64,000 bases of DNA. Origin: VXPQ01 sp965232485. GTDB lineage: Bacteria; Bacteroidota; Rhodothermia; Rhodothermales; VXPQ01. Shown here in pieces: positions 16,501-26,159 of the stretch. Both the position numbers and the translations under genes were made by a program. Each line of letters begins with the position of its first letter. Positions within the stretch are counted from its first letter, which is position 1. The notes under the pieces were generated by a model. It did not search any database. It was not told the DNA's origin and worked only from the letters and a program-made list of their open reading frames with translations. The stretch lies in contig OZ246975.1 of the NCBI GenBank assembly GCA_965232485.1, positions 434,001 through 498,000 of the forward strand, read 5' to 3'.

Positions 16501-19436
16501 GCTCCGGCCTCATTGAAGCCGCCGGGGGCTCCTACGCGACTGGATGGCGTACCTGATTTCCGGAGCCACGCGGCTCCGGCCTCATTGAAGCTTGTACCGC
16601 CCGGCCTGGACTAGAGACGCGAATGTCTCATTTCCGGAGCCACGCGGCTCCGGCCTCATTGAAGCCTGCGTGATGCGGCGGCTCGTCCGCTGCGACTGGT
16701 AATTTCCGGAGCCACGCGGCTCCGGCCTCATTGAAGCGACGGCATGTTGCGCGTGCAGGTGGACGTCTCCGACATTTCCGGAGCCACGCGGCTCCGGCCT
16801 CATTGAAGCAGGATGGAGCACCCGCGCCCTCGGCGGCTATCGCTCATTTCCGGAGCCACGCGGCTCCGGCCTCATTGAAGCGGGGACGTGTACCTGCTCT
16901 ATCCGTCCGGCGCGATCACATTTCCGGAGCCACGCGGCTCCGGCCTCATTGAAGCGCCGCCGTCTCTTGACCCATATACGCCATCGCCTGATTTCCGGAG
17001 CCACGCGGCTCCGGCCTCATTGAAGCGGATGGCGCCTGAGGGCCGTCCACGTCTGCGCGCCGAGGAATTTCCGGAGCCACGCGGCTCCGGCCTCATTGAA
17101 GCGCCGCCTTCTTGGGCGGACCTACATACTACATCGCGCATTTCCGGAGCCACGCGGCTCCGGCCTCATTGAAGCAGGACCATCGGATGCCTGCGGAGGG
17201 CCGTCCACGTCTATTTCCGGAGCCACGCGGCTCCGGCCTCATTGAAGCGCGGTATTCGACTTCGAAGGATTGCGTCATTCGTACCATTTCCGGAGCCACG
17301 CGGCTCCGGCCTCATTGAAGCGCATCAGGGCGCGGCGGGTATGATCTCGCGCTCGATATTTCCGGAGCCACGCGGCTCCGGCCTCATTGAAGCTCGGCCA
17401 GGTACTCTGCCTCGCGCGCGATCTCGTCCAATTTCCGGAGCCACGCGGCTCCGGCCTCATTGAAGCGGCTATTACGTCGGCGAAACAGATGCTCCGTAGA
17501 TCATTTCCGGAGCCACGCGGCTCCGGCCTCATTGAAGCGCCGTCGCGGGAGCGACGGACGCGTCGCTGCTCGCCATTTCCGGAGCCACGCGGCTCCGGCC
17601 TCATTGAAGCCCTCCCGGCGCCCTCCGCACGATAGCAGAGGGGGGCATTTCCGGAGCCACGCGGCTCCGGCCTCATTGAAGCCAGTCGGCAACCTCAATG
17701 AACATCGAGTTCGAGACATTTCCGGAGCCACGCGGCTCCGGCCTCATTGAAGCGTCTCGTAGATGGTGCGGGCGCGCCATGCGCGCCCATTTCCGGAGCC
17801 ACGCGGCTCCGGCCTCATTGAAGCCGTATCTGGTGGCGCCGCCGAGGTCGTCGGCGTGGTCGCATTTCCGGAGCCACGCGGCTCCGGCCTCATTGAAGCA
17901 TTTTCGTTCAAATTTTGCGACGTCAGATACAGCATATTTCCGGAGCCACGCGGCTCCGGCCTCATTGAAGCCCGCTACCTGCTGGTCCTTGCACGAGTAG
18001 GAGCGTTATTTCCGGAGCCACGCGGCTCCGGCCTCATTGAAGCATTTTCGCATGCTCTGATACTCTGATATGGCTACTATCATTTCCGGAGCCACGCGGC
18101 TCCGGCCTCATTGAAGCCCCGTGAGCATGACGTCGCCGTATATCCTGTACGCGCATTTCCGGAGCCACGCGGCTCCGGCCTCATTGAAGCCAGGACGCGA
18201 GGTCCATGCCGCGCGTCTGCCGGAGGCCCATTTCCGGAGCCACGCGGCTCCGGCCTCATTGAAGCCGGATGTGGGGGGGGCAGGTACGCATTATCTCGAC
18301 GCATTTCCGGAGCCACGCGGCTCCGGCCTCATTGAAGCGCCTCGAGAATCGCCTGTATGGGGTCGCTGTCGGGGTATTTCCGGAGCCACGCGGCTCCGGC
18401 CTCATTGAAGCGAGGTCCGCCGCCTCGATCCGGGCCGCGACGAAGTAATTTCCGGAGCCACGCGGCTCCGGCCTCATTGAAGCGGGGTAAATAGGGTAAA
18501 ATTCCCCACAAAGGAACCGGATTTCCGGAGCCACGCGGCTCCGGCCTCATTGAAGCGTCAATCCGGGATTAGGCATCGGGTCTGGGGTGTGGTATTTCCG
18601 GAGCCACGCGGCTCCGGCCTCATTGAAGCATCGCCGGTGCCGCGGCGCCGAGAAATCCCACGTGCATTTCCGGAGCCACGCGGCTCCGGCCTCATTGAAG
18701 CTTGCGCGCCGCGTACTCCTTGTTCAGCGGTGCCCATATTTCCGGAGCCACGCGGCTCCGGCCTCATTGAAGCTCCTCCGCGACGTACGCGTCGGACCAG
18801 CAGGAGACGATTTCCGGAGCCACGCGGCTCCGGCCTCATTGAAGCTCGTTGACAACGCAGCGGTAACGTCTCGCGTGTCGACATTTCCGGAGCCACGCGG
18901 CTCCGGCCTCATTGAAGCTGCACATTGCCAGGTACGCGCCCAGGCATTGCCCAGGTAATTTCCGGAGCCACGCGGCTCCGGCCTCATTGAAGCAGCGATT
19001 CGAGGTATGCCAGACGCCCGGAGGCGTGGATTTCCGGAGCCACGCGGCTCCGGCCTCATTGAAGCAGCGATTCGAGGTATGCCAGACGCCCGGAGGCGTG
19101 GATTTCCGGAGCCACGCGGCTCCGGCCTCATTGAAGCTAGAACTTGATCTGGCACTCATTGGCGTAGTTTGGATTATTTCCGGAGCCACGCGGCTCCGGC
19201 CTCATTGAAGCCGTATCTGGTGGCGCCGCCGAGGTCGTCGGCGTGGTCGCATTTCCGGAGCCACGCGGCTCCGGCCTCATTGAAGCCCGGCGCAAGCGCT
19301 GGGCATGCCGGATCGCAAGCCGCTGTATTTCCGGAGCCACGCGGCTCCGGCCTCATTGAAGCAGCCGCACCCGTAGCGGCCTGCTGGACGCAGAGGAGAT
19401 ATTTCCGGAGCCGTGCGGCTCCGGCCTCATTGAAGC
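13573..19436 (+). CRISPR. CRISPR array, type I-G, 81 repeats and 80 spacers
   Basis: The 36-bp repeat begins ATTTCCGGAGCCACGC, continues GGCTCCGGCCTC and ends ATTGAAGC. CCGGAGCC pairs with GGCTCCGG around an ACGC loop, giving an 8-bp hairpin suited to Cas6-type cleavage and leaving an 8-nt ATTGAAGC handle. By direct count there are 81 repeats; spacers are 35-40 bp, mostly 36-38. Repeats look invariant up to the last one (19401), where CCAC reads CCGT, marking the distal end. Two adjacent spacers are identical (18994-19029 and 19066-19101), and spacer 17825-17863 recurs at 19212-19250. Confidence 0.98.
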
Positions 19437-19465
19437 ATTCTTGGATATAAAATAAACGATGTTAT

Positions 19466-19500
19466 ATTTACGGAGCTATGTGGGGAGTCCTCGCCTCACC
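19466..19500 (+). repeat. Decayed CRISPR repeat remnant
   Basis: ATTTACGGAGCTATGTGG matches the first 18 repeat bases at 14 positions. The differences are one C-to-A and three C-to-T changes (GCCACGCGG to GCTATGTGG), and a CCTCGCCTCA segment follows where CCGGCCTCAT is expected. It is separated from the last repeat by 29 bp. It looks like an older array end that has drifted. Confidence 0.5.
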
Positions 19501-19533
19501 AGATTACCGCTTATCCAGAATCAAGGTTAGCAC

Positions 19534-20148
19534 ATGAAGGTTGTTGTTTTCGGCGCCACAGGAAAAACGGGCGAATTGACGTGGCGCAAGGCTGTCGAGG
19601 CCGGGCATGACGTCACTGTTTTTGGCCGATCGGTCGAGCGCCGCTACGCAAATGAAACCGTGGCGAAAATGCAAGGCGATGTGCTCGACGCCGAGACAGT
19701 TTCCCGGGCCGTCGCCGGTCAGGATGTCGTGCTGGTCTGCCTTGGCCCCATCAGCGCCAAAGACCGGACGACACTGAGCCAGGGAGCAAAGAATATTCGT
19801 TCAGCGATGCGTTCCCATGACGTTCGCCGGGTTGTCTTCATCTCTGCCGCCGGCGTCGGCGAAAGTTGGAAACGCATTCCCTGGTATTCGAAACTGCTGT
19901 TTTCGACCCTGTTGAAAACCATACTGTCCGAGCATGTCCGCGAGGAGGAAATCCTTGGCGACGATCAATTCGACTGGACGGCAGTGCGCGCCGCGATCCT
20001 TACGGACAAGTCGGGTTCCGGAAGAATCCTGCCGTCGAATTCTGCGCCGACCAAAACCATCCCGCGGGCGGATCTGGCGCAGTTTCTGGCGAGCCAGATC
20101 ACCGGAGAGGACTACCTGAAACAGGCCATCTGCGTCACATCCGGATAA
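19534..20148 (+). CDS. NAD(P)-binding atypical short-chain dehydrogenase
   Basis: A 204-residue Rossmann protein: VVVFGATGKTGELTWRKAVE carries the dinucleotide-binding glycine motif. DVVLVCLGP and DVRRVVFISAAGVGES follow, and DDQFDWTAVRAAILTD near the C-terminus. This is the BLVRB/SDR_a5-like architecture, which often reduces flavins, quinones or related small molecules. There is no Tyr-x3-Lys pair of the classical SDR type. It is a monocistronic gene just beyond the CRISPR trailer; the substrate is unknown. Confidence 0.75.
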   Translation: MKVVVFGATGKTGELTWRKAVEAGHDVTVFGRSVERRYANETVAKMQGDVLDAETVSRAVAGQDVVLVCLGPISAKDRTTLSQGAKNIRSAMRSHDVRRVVFISAAGVGESWKRIPWYSKLLFSTLLKTILSEHVREEEILGDDQFDWTAVRAAILTDKSGSGRILPSNSAPTKTIPRADLAQFLASQITGEDYLKQAICVTSG

Positions 20149-20362
20149 ACTGCGGGGAACTCCGCGCCATAGCGGTTCAAAGAGGCGTCATGCTGCATCG
20201 TATAATGCGATAGCATGTCGCCCGGGATGCTCTGATTATCTGCTGCTGTTTTTACCCGGAGTCCGCCGACTTGCATCGAAAGGCATTGCAGAATGTTTGC
20301 AAACCCCTTGCGAGCGCCTGACCGAAAATAAATACGTCCGCCGCGCGAGTGCCCGCCGCCGC

Positions 20363-20947
20363 TCACAGCGCCGCCGCAGACATTTCCACTGTCGCCGCAA
20401 GATCGTTTACAGTACAAGGGATTGCAAGGCGGCGAATCCTTGTGAGGCTGATGGTTTGCTGCTTCGCAGGCAAATCGCGCGTCAGAATCACGAAAAACTC
20501 CCAACGGGCAGGATCCCGCTGATCCGCCGTGTCCCGCGGTTCGCCGTGCCAGGCGAACACATAGATATTTGCAAGGCGGCCGGGTTCGGGCAGGGGTACC
20601 CAGGTTTCTTCCTTTGCCCAAAATCCTTTCCGGGGAGCAATGTCGAAGCGCGGAAAAGTGCGGTTTTCCATGCGTCCCCACGTTGGCGCCGCCGCGGACT
20701 GTTTGACTTCCAGTCGCAGGCCCGATTCGTGTTCGCAATCCCATCCGTCCCATGGTTTCATACGGGTCCAGCCGCTACCCTTGAGCGCGAGCGCGACAAT
20801 GGCTTCCGCGTATTCCGAGCGATGAACATTGTTCATTACAGGCTGTTCGTAGGGCCGGGTGGCTTCGGCAAGCACGACGGCGGACGTAAGCGACGACTTC
20901 AATGACAACATTTTCTGGCGTTCAGATTGTTTTTTACGGGGGACCAT
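20363..20947 (-). CDS. Putative PD-(D/E)XK nuclease-like protein
   Basis: A 194-residue protein whose middle reads KPWDGWDCEHESGLRLEVKQSA, a D...E-x-K pattern typical of restriction-endonuclease-like folds. ANIYVFAWHGE and RWEFFVILTRDL follow, usual core strands. A stand-alone nuclease of this size at the edge of a CRISPR island could be a defence or repair protein; no methylase neighbours it. Homologous sequence probably begins around HRSEYAEAIVALAL, so an ATG at 20836 is possible instead of 20947. Neither has a clear ribosome site. Confidence 0.55.
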   Translation of the reverse strand: MVPRKKQSERQKMLSLKSSLTSAVVLAEATRPYEQPVMNNVHRSEYAEAIVALALKGSGWTRMKPWDGWDCEHESGLRLEVKQSAAAPTWGRMENRTFPRFDIAPRKGFWAKEETWVPLPEPGRLANIYVFAWHGEPRDTADQRDPARWEFFVILTRDLPAKQQTISLTRIRRLAIPCTVNDLAATVEMSAAAL

Positions 20948-21139
20948 GTCCGGGCAAATGCATACGCCGGGCGTTGCGCGTTAACCCGTATGGCAGGATA
21001 TGAGACTTTTTTAGCCTATTTTGTCAATTGCCCGTTGATTCGCGCATTTCACCGAAAATAAACCGACCCGGCGGGCTACCCGGCGGGCGCCCGCGGAACG
21101 AGTCGCGACGGAGAAAACATCAACCGAACAGGAGGAAGC

Positions 21140-21565
21140 ATGAAAGAAAAACGGCGCCGGAAAGGCATAGGAGGTTGGCTACTGGTCTACCTCGTCGCCA
21201 CAATCCCTGTCCTGTTGTTCTATGCGGCAGGCCTGTCGGGATGGTTTTTCGAGTATCCCCTCGCGCTGATGGCCGCGATCTTCCTGGCGCTGGCCGCTCC
21301 GCTATGGCTCTTGCTGCGCAAATCTCCCGCGGCGCCGAAGTGGAACGTGGCGGCGTTGTGGACTGGATCCATTCTGATTACCGCGCGCATGTTATATGGC
21401 GCGTTGTTCGACGGAATTCTGACGGGCTGGCCGCGACCGCACAGTGGAGAGATGCTCGCCGAACTGATGATTTTTCCGGGGATAATACTTTTCTCGCTGG
21501 CGTGGGCCATCGCGTGGACGAAATACTTCAAAAACTCGGCGCGCGTCCGAAACACATTCTCGTAA
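21140..21565 (+). CDS. Hypothetical membrane protein (141 aa)
   Basis: A strong GGAGG ribosome site precedes the ATG. The basic N-terminus (KEKRRRKG) is followed by four hydrophobic stretches: WLLVYLVATIPVLLFYAAGL, PLALMAAIFLALAAPLWLLL, a TGSILITARMLYGALF helix and IILFSLAWAIAWTKYF. I do not recognise a named family. A truncated, decayed copy of its C-terminal half lies at 1022-1258, on the other side of the CRISPR-Cas locus. Confidence 0.7.
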   Translation: MKEKRRRKGIGGWLLVYLVATIPVLLFYAAGLSGWFFEYPLALMAAIFLALAAPLWLLLRKSPAAPKWNVAALWTGSILITARMLYGALFDGILTGWPRPHSGEMLAELMIFPGIILFSLAWAIAWTKYFKNSARVRNTFS

Positions 21566-21689
21566 AAGGCGGCGGAAAACGCCAGAAAATACCGTACGCG
21601 CATAGCGAAGCCTTTCCGGCGGCGGTATCTTGAAACCCGGACTCGCTCCAACGCAGCCATAATCCGAACAGCCTTGTCGGACATTCATC

Positions 21690-22970
21690 ATGCCCTCCGC
21701 CATGTCCGTCCATAGCCTGATCGCTCCCGGCAAACGCATCGAAAGCCTTGACGCGCTTCGGGGATTTGCCCTGCTTGGCATTCTTATTATGAACGTGCAG
21801 GCGTTTTCCATGCCGGGCGCCGCCTACATGAACCCCACGGCCTGGGGCGACCTCGCCGGCGCCAACCTAACGGCCTGGCTGATCAGCCATGTGCTGGCCG
21901 ATCAGAAATTCCTCACCTTGTTTTCGATGCTGTTCGGAGCAGGGATTTGCCTGTTTGCGGAGCGGGTCGAGGCGCGCGGCGGCCGCGCCGCCGCCGTGCA
22001 TTACCGGAGAATGTTCTGGTTGCTCGCGTTCGGCCTGGCCCATGGATTGTTTCTGTGGATGGGAGATATTCTGGTTCCGTATGCCCTGTGCGGATGCGCC
22101 GTATACCTGTTTCGCAACCGTTCGCCTCGGACACTGGCGGCGCTGGGCGCCTGCATTTTCTCCGTATCCACGTTTTTGTATCTGGCGTCTGCCTGGGGAT
22201 TGAGTTACGCTCCCCCGGAAGCCGCCGCAGATATTGTGTCCACCTGGGCGCCGGACGCCGCCTCGCTCGAAGCCGAAGTGGCGGCGTATCAGGGACGCTG
22301 GGTGGCGCAGCAGGCATATCGCACAGACGCCCTGCTCGCCATGTACTTCTGGGTTCTGCCGCTTACGCTGCTATGGCGATGCGCCGGGGCCATGCTGCTG
22401 GGCATGGCGCTGTACAAATGGGGCGTATTGAGCGCCGTACGGAGTAGTCGCTTTTACGGTCGCCTGGCCATGATCGGTTTCGGGGCAGGTCTGCCTCTCA
22501 TCGCCGCGGGCCTGTGGTGGAATTTTTCCGGGGGCTGGACCTGGCAACGCTCATTCTTTACCGGATCGCAGTTCAACTACTGGGGCAGCATGGGCGTCGC
22601 GCTCGGCTATCTGGGCCTTGTCATGCTGGCGGCGCAAAAAGACGTATGGCCCGGTCTGCAACGCCGCCTCGCTGCGGCAGGTCGGCTGGCCTTCACGAAC
22701 TACATCCTGCAAACCGTGTTGTGCACCTTCCTTTTCTACGGACACGGCCTGGGCCTTTTCGGCGCGGTTGAGCGCTACGTGCAACTCCTTGTCGTTATCG
22801 GCGTATGGCTTATTCAGTTGTGGTTGTCGCCTCTCTGGTTGCGGTATTTCGCCTACGGCCCGCTGGAGTGGGCGTGGCGCGCGTTGACCTACTGGCGCAT
22901 CCCGAAGATGCGTTTGCGCGAAAGCCCGGCGCGGGGCGAAGGGAATACTTCGCGTCCGACCGCGTCATGA
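21690..22970 (+). CDS. DUF418 family integral membrane protein (YeiB-like)
   Basis: A 426-residue polytopic protein. It starts with RIESLDALRGFALLGILIMN, the DUF418/acyltransferase-3-like signature, followed by about eight to ten hydrophobic helices. The C-terminal DUF418 core reads GRLAFTNYILQTVLCTFLFYG and ends IQLWLSPLWLRYFAYGPLEWAWRALTYW. The family is widespread and its biochemical role is not established. The stop overlaps the next ATG (ATGA at 22967-22970), suggesting coupling to the barrel gene. Confidence 0.88.
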   Translation: MPSAMSVHSLIAPGKRIESLDALRGFALLGILIMNVQAFSMPGAAYMNPTAWGDLAGANLTAWLISHVLADQKFLTLFSMLFGAGICLFAERVEARGGRAAAVHYRRMFWLLAFGLAHGLFLWMGDILVPYALCGCAVYLFRNRSPRTLAALGACIFSVSTFLYLASAWGLSYAPPEAAADIVSTWAPDAASLEAEVAAYQGRWVAQQAYRTDALLAMYFWVLPLTLLWRCAGAMLLGMALYKWGVLSAVRSSRFYGRLAMIGFGAGLPLIAAGLWWNFSGGWTWQRSFFTGSQFNYWGSMGVALGYLGLVMLAAQKDVWPGLQRRLAAAGRLAFTNYILQTVLCTFLFYGHGLGLFGAVERYVQLLVVIGVWLIQLWLSPLWLRYFAYGPLEWAWRALTYWRIPKMRLRESPARGEGNTSRPTAS

Positions 22971-23980
22971 ATCAAGGCCCTGCTTCTCAAACCATTATGA
23001 GCAAGATTATGCAAAGGGAATTTTTTTCTTTCTCGCTTCCCGGAAAAAGTAACCCGACCATCAGGCGCATTCTTGTTTTCGGGTGCAGCCTTGCGTGTCT
23101 TGCGCTGCTCGCGCCGTCCGGCTTTGCCCAGCCTGCCTCGCGCGCTTACCTGTCTATGGAATTGGGAGGGCATTTCGCGTCGGGATGGGATATGAGCGGG
23201 GAGGCCAATGACCGGCCCAGCGTGTGCGACGAATTTATTAATCCAACGTATGCCTCCGTACCGGGCTGCACTGGCCCCCGAGGGGTGGATGACACTTGGG
23301 AAGTGGCGTTTGATGGCGCGCGGGGCCTGACGACAAGCCTTGCGGTGGGGTATGCAGTACATCCTCTGGTGCGCCTCGAAGCCGAATATCTGTTTCGCGC
23401 TTCCAATTATTCCCAGCAATCTCCCGTACGAAGTTCTGCGGACATAAATGTAGCCAAACTGGGCGGCGAACTGGAATTCGCCGCAGAGCGGCTGGGGATT
23501 GTCACCGCAAGTCACGTCCTGGCCAACGCCTATATCGACATACCGACCGGCGACAACAAGTACCGTCCCTACGCAGGAGGGGGGATAGGGCTTGCCTTCA
23601 CGAATGCCGTATACAGCGCCGTGTGGGCGCGCAACCTGGATCCTGCGGCTATTGAAACGGGGAGCGATCTGCCCAACGCGGAACAGATTGCACAGACGCT
23701 GGCCGGCACTGTGTCCGTCGGAGAAACCACGTTCAAGGACACCCATCTATCTTATCAGATCGTGGCGGGGACGGACTATGCGGTCAGCGAAAAAGTCACA
23801 TTGGGCCTCAAGGCTCGCACCGTGATTTACAGCTCGTTCTCCGACGATATTATCTGGGACCCGCTGCGTAGCCATGCGCCTAACGTGCGACGCGACGGCA
23901 GCGAACCGGTAAAAGGGACTATGTCCACGGGGACGATATACGCGGCGGGAATAAGCCTCGTCATGAAATATCATTTTTGA
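22967..23980 (+). CDS. Outer-membrane beta-barrel protein
   Basis: Up to 337 residues. A hydrophobic signal segment (ILVFGCSLACLALLAPSGFA, cleavage likely after FAQ or FA) is followed by alternating strands such as AYLSMELGGHFASGWDM, RPYAGGGIGLAFTNAVY and TLGLKARTVIYSSF. It ends GISLVMKYHF with a terminal Phe, as in BAM-assembled barrels. Family resemblance is to OmpA-like or autotransporter-type small barrels. The ATG at 22967 overlaps the DUF418 stop; an ATG at 22997 gives a more normal signal peptide. Confidence 0.72.
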   Translation: MNQGPASQTIMSKIMQREFFSFSLPGKSNPTIRRILVFGCSLACLALLAPSGFAQPASRAYLSMELGGHFASGWDMSGEANDRPSVCDEFINPTYASVPGCTGPRGVDDTWEVAFDGARGLTTSLAVGYAVHPLVRLEAEYLFRASNYSQQSPVRSSADINVAKLGGELEFAAERLGIVTASHVLANAYIDIPTGDNKYRPYAGGGIGLAFTNAVYSAVWARNLDPAAIETGSDLPNAEQIAQTLAGTVSVGETTFKDTHLSYQIVAGTDYAVSEKVTLGLKARTVIYSSFSDDIIWDPLRSHAPNVRRDGSEPVKGTMSTGTIYAAGISLVMKYHF

Positions 23981-24103
23981 CGGGGCTGGCGCCTTCGGGT
24001 CTTTGCATGGCGCCGCTATTCCTTTTGCCGCACTCTACGGTATGTCCGCACCGGGTTCGGTTTTTCTCCGATTTCTTCAGGCGTTTCCCGCTTTTAGCGC
24101 TGT

Positions 24104-24679
24104 ATGTCTTCCGCCGTGCTCGACATATTGATCGTCGCCGGCTTGCTGACAGGACTGGCGCGCGGCTTGTCCACCGGGGCGGTGCGCCAGATCGTGGGGC
24201 TTGCGGGTACGGCGCTGTCCATCGTGCTTGCGCTCGAACTGATGCACCCCGTAGGGAACGCCATAGGCGGAATTCTGGGCGCCGGGGCGGGCGTTGCGCC
24301 GATTCTTGGCTTCATTGTCGTGTTTGCCGCCGCGCAACTGGCGCTTTACGCGCTTGCGAAGATCATCGAAACCAGTCTAAAGATGCTTCGGCTGAGCATT
24401 TTGAATCGGATGGCGGGGGCGGTATTCGGCCTGTGCCAGGCGGCGCTTCTGCTGAGCGTGCTGTTTCTGGCGCTGAATTTCTTCAACGCGCCGAATCCTC
24501 AACACCGCGAGGCTTCCGTGTTGTACGGGCCGGTGGCCGCAGTCTTCCCCGTTACATGGGATTTTTTCGCCCAAAGATTTCCCGCCGTTCGTAATTTGTC
24601 GGACCGATTCGGGGAGGAGGTCCGGGAGCGGTTTGGAGATGTGCCGCCCGGTTCCGAAGACGCGACGTCGGAAGAGTAG
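24104..24679 (+). CDS. cvpA: CvpA family membrane protein
   Basis: A 191-residue protein with four predicted helices. VLDILIVAGLLTGLARGLSTG begins with the CvpA D-x-L-I...G-x-x-R-G pattern, and VRQIVGLAGTALSIVLAL follows. A helix pair around LGFIVVFAAAQLALYALAK comes next, then LNRMAGAVFGLCQAALLLSV. A soluble charged tail contains RFGEEVRERFGD. CvpA proteins are needed for colicin V secretion in E. coli and for envelope stress tolerance elsewhere. It ends 27 bp before the aldehyde dehydrogenase ATG. Confidence 0.82.
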   Translation: MSSAVLDILIVAGLLTGLARGLSTGAVRQIVGLAGTALSIVLALELMHPVGNAIGGILGAGAGVAPILGFIVVFAAAQLALYALAKIIETSLKMLRLSILNRMAGAVFGLCQAALLLSVLFLALNFFNAPNPQHREASVLYGPVAAVFPVTWDFFAQRFPAVRNLSDRFGEEVRERFGDVPPGSEDATSEE

Positions 24680-24706
24680 CGATATAAAAAACGCAGAAGG
24701 TATGCC

Positions 24707-26128
24707 ATGGAACCGTTTTGTCTGATTATTGACGGCGGCAGGGCGCCGACCGAAGAACATTTCGAAGTGCTTAATCCCGCCAGGGAGGAACCGGCCGGCC
24801 TGGCGCCGCTCGGGCAGAAAAAGCACCTTGACGACGCCGTGGCGGCCGCGGAAAGGGCATTCAGAAAATGGCGCGAAGTACCCGAAGCCGACCGGCAGGC
24901 GGCCTGCATGGAGGTGGCCTCGAAAATCGAGGAGAATGCGGAAGAGCTGGCTCATCTCCTGACCGCCGAGCAGGGCAAGCCCTTGAACGGTCTCGGTTCC
25001 CGCTGGGAGATCGGCGGGGCTGTCGCCTGGGCCCGGTATACGGCGAGCCTTTCTCTGCCGGTGAAGGTCCTTCAGGACAACGAACAGGGCAGGGTCGAGC
25101 TTCACCGCAAGCCGATCGGCGTCGTGGGTTCGATCACCCCCTGGAATTTCCCGGTTATGATTGCGGTCTGGCACAGCATTCCTGCGATTCTCGCGGGCAA
25201 TACCGTGGTGTGCAAGCCTTCTCCTTTCACGCCGCTATCCACGCTCCGGCTCGTGGAACTAATGAACGAAGCGCTGCCGCAAGGGGTGGTCAATTGCATC
25301 GCCGGCAAGAATACGCTCGGGCCTGCGATTACGGCCCATGAAGGGATCAGCAAGATTATTTTCACCGGTTCCTGCGCAACCGGCAAGAAAGTCATGGCGA
25401 ATGCGGCGGAAACCATGAAGCGGCTTACGCTTGAACTCGGCGGAAACGACGCAGGCGTCGTGCTGCCCGATGTGGATCCGAAGGAGATCGCCGAAGGCCT
25501 GTTCTGGGGCGCGTTCATCAATAGCGGCCAGACCTGCGCTGCGCTGAAACGGCTCTACGTCCATGAGGAGGTGCATGACGAGGTATGCGGCGAACTCGTC
25601 GCCATTGCCAAAAACATGAAAATGGGCGAGGGTACGGGCGAGGACGTGGTTCTGGGTCCCGTTCAGAATGCCAGGCAATACGACATCGTGGCCGATCTGA
25701 CCGCCAGCGGCAAGGCCGGCGGCAAGACGCTCCTCGGCGAAGATCCGGAAAAATACCGGGAAAGGATGGGCGGAAAGGGATATTTCTATCCGCTGACGAT
25801 CATCGCAGACCTCGACAACGGCGATCGGCTGGTGGACGAGGAGCAGTTCGGTCCCGTGTTGCCCGTTATCCGGTACAGCCGGGTCGAGGAGGCCATCGAG
25901 AAGGCGAACGACAACCCGAGCGGGCTCGGGGGGTCCGTATGGAGCCGGGACGTCGCAAGGGCTAAGGAAATCGCGAATCGCATGGAGTGCGGTTCGGTCT
26001 GGATCAACAAGCACGGCATGATCCAGCCCAATGCTCCGTTCGGCGGGGTGAAGCGCTCCGGAGTAGGGGTTGAATTCGGCGAAGAAGGCTTGCTGGAATA
26101 CACGGATATCCAGGTGATCTTCTCCTGA
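24707..26128 (+). CDS. NAD(P)-dependent aldehyde dehydrogenase
   Basis: A 473-residue ALDH superfamily enzyme of normal length. Visible motifs are VGSITPWNFPVMIA (catalytic Asn), KPSPFTPLSTLRL, FTGSCATGKKVM, the general base in LTLELGGNDAGVV and the nucleophile in NSGQTCAALKRLYV. EEQFGPVLPVIRY and the terminal GVKRSGVGVEFGEEG also fit. It oxidises an aldehyde to the acid in the cytosol; the substrate cannot be read from sequence. An AGAAGG ribosome site 6 nt before the ATG fixes the start. Confidence 0.92.
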   Translation: MEPFCLIIDGGRAPTEEHFEVLNPAREEPAGLAPLGQKKHLDDAVAAAERAFRKWREVPEADRQAACMEVASKIEENAEELAHLLTAEQGKPLNGLGSRWEIGGAVAWARYTASLSLPVKVLQDNEQGRVELHRKPIGVVGSITPWNFPVMIAVWHSIPAILAGNTVVCKPSPFTPLSTLRLVELMNEALPQGVVNCIAGKNTLGPAITAHEGISKIIFTGSCATGKKVMANAAETMKRLTLELGGNDAGVVLPDVDPKEIAEGLFWGAFINSGQTCAALKRLYVHEEVHDEVCGELVAIAKNMKMGEGTGEDVVLGPVQNARQYDIVADLTASGKAGGKTLLGEDPEKYRERMGGKGYFYPLTIIADLDNGDRLVDEEQFGPVLPVIRYSRVEEAIEKANDNPSGLGGSVWSRDVARAKEIANRMECGSVWINKHGMIQPNAPFGGVKRSGVGVEFGEEGLLEYTDIQVIFS

Positions 26129-26159
26129 GGCGCCATGCGGCGCGCTCCGTTTGTCCCCG

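Noticed and set aside
13671..19450. Dozens of overlapping ORFs encoding repeats such as PEPRGSGN, RSHAAPASLK and FNEAGAAWLRK
   Set aside because: They are translations of the 36-bp CRISPR repeat in different frames. Period, spacing and hairpin identify the array, and no ribosome sites or consistent starts exist.
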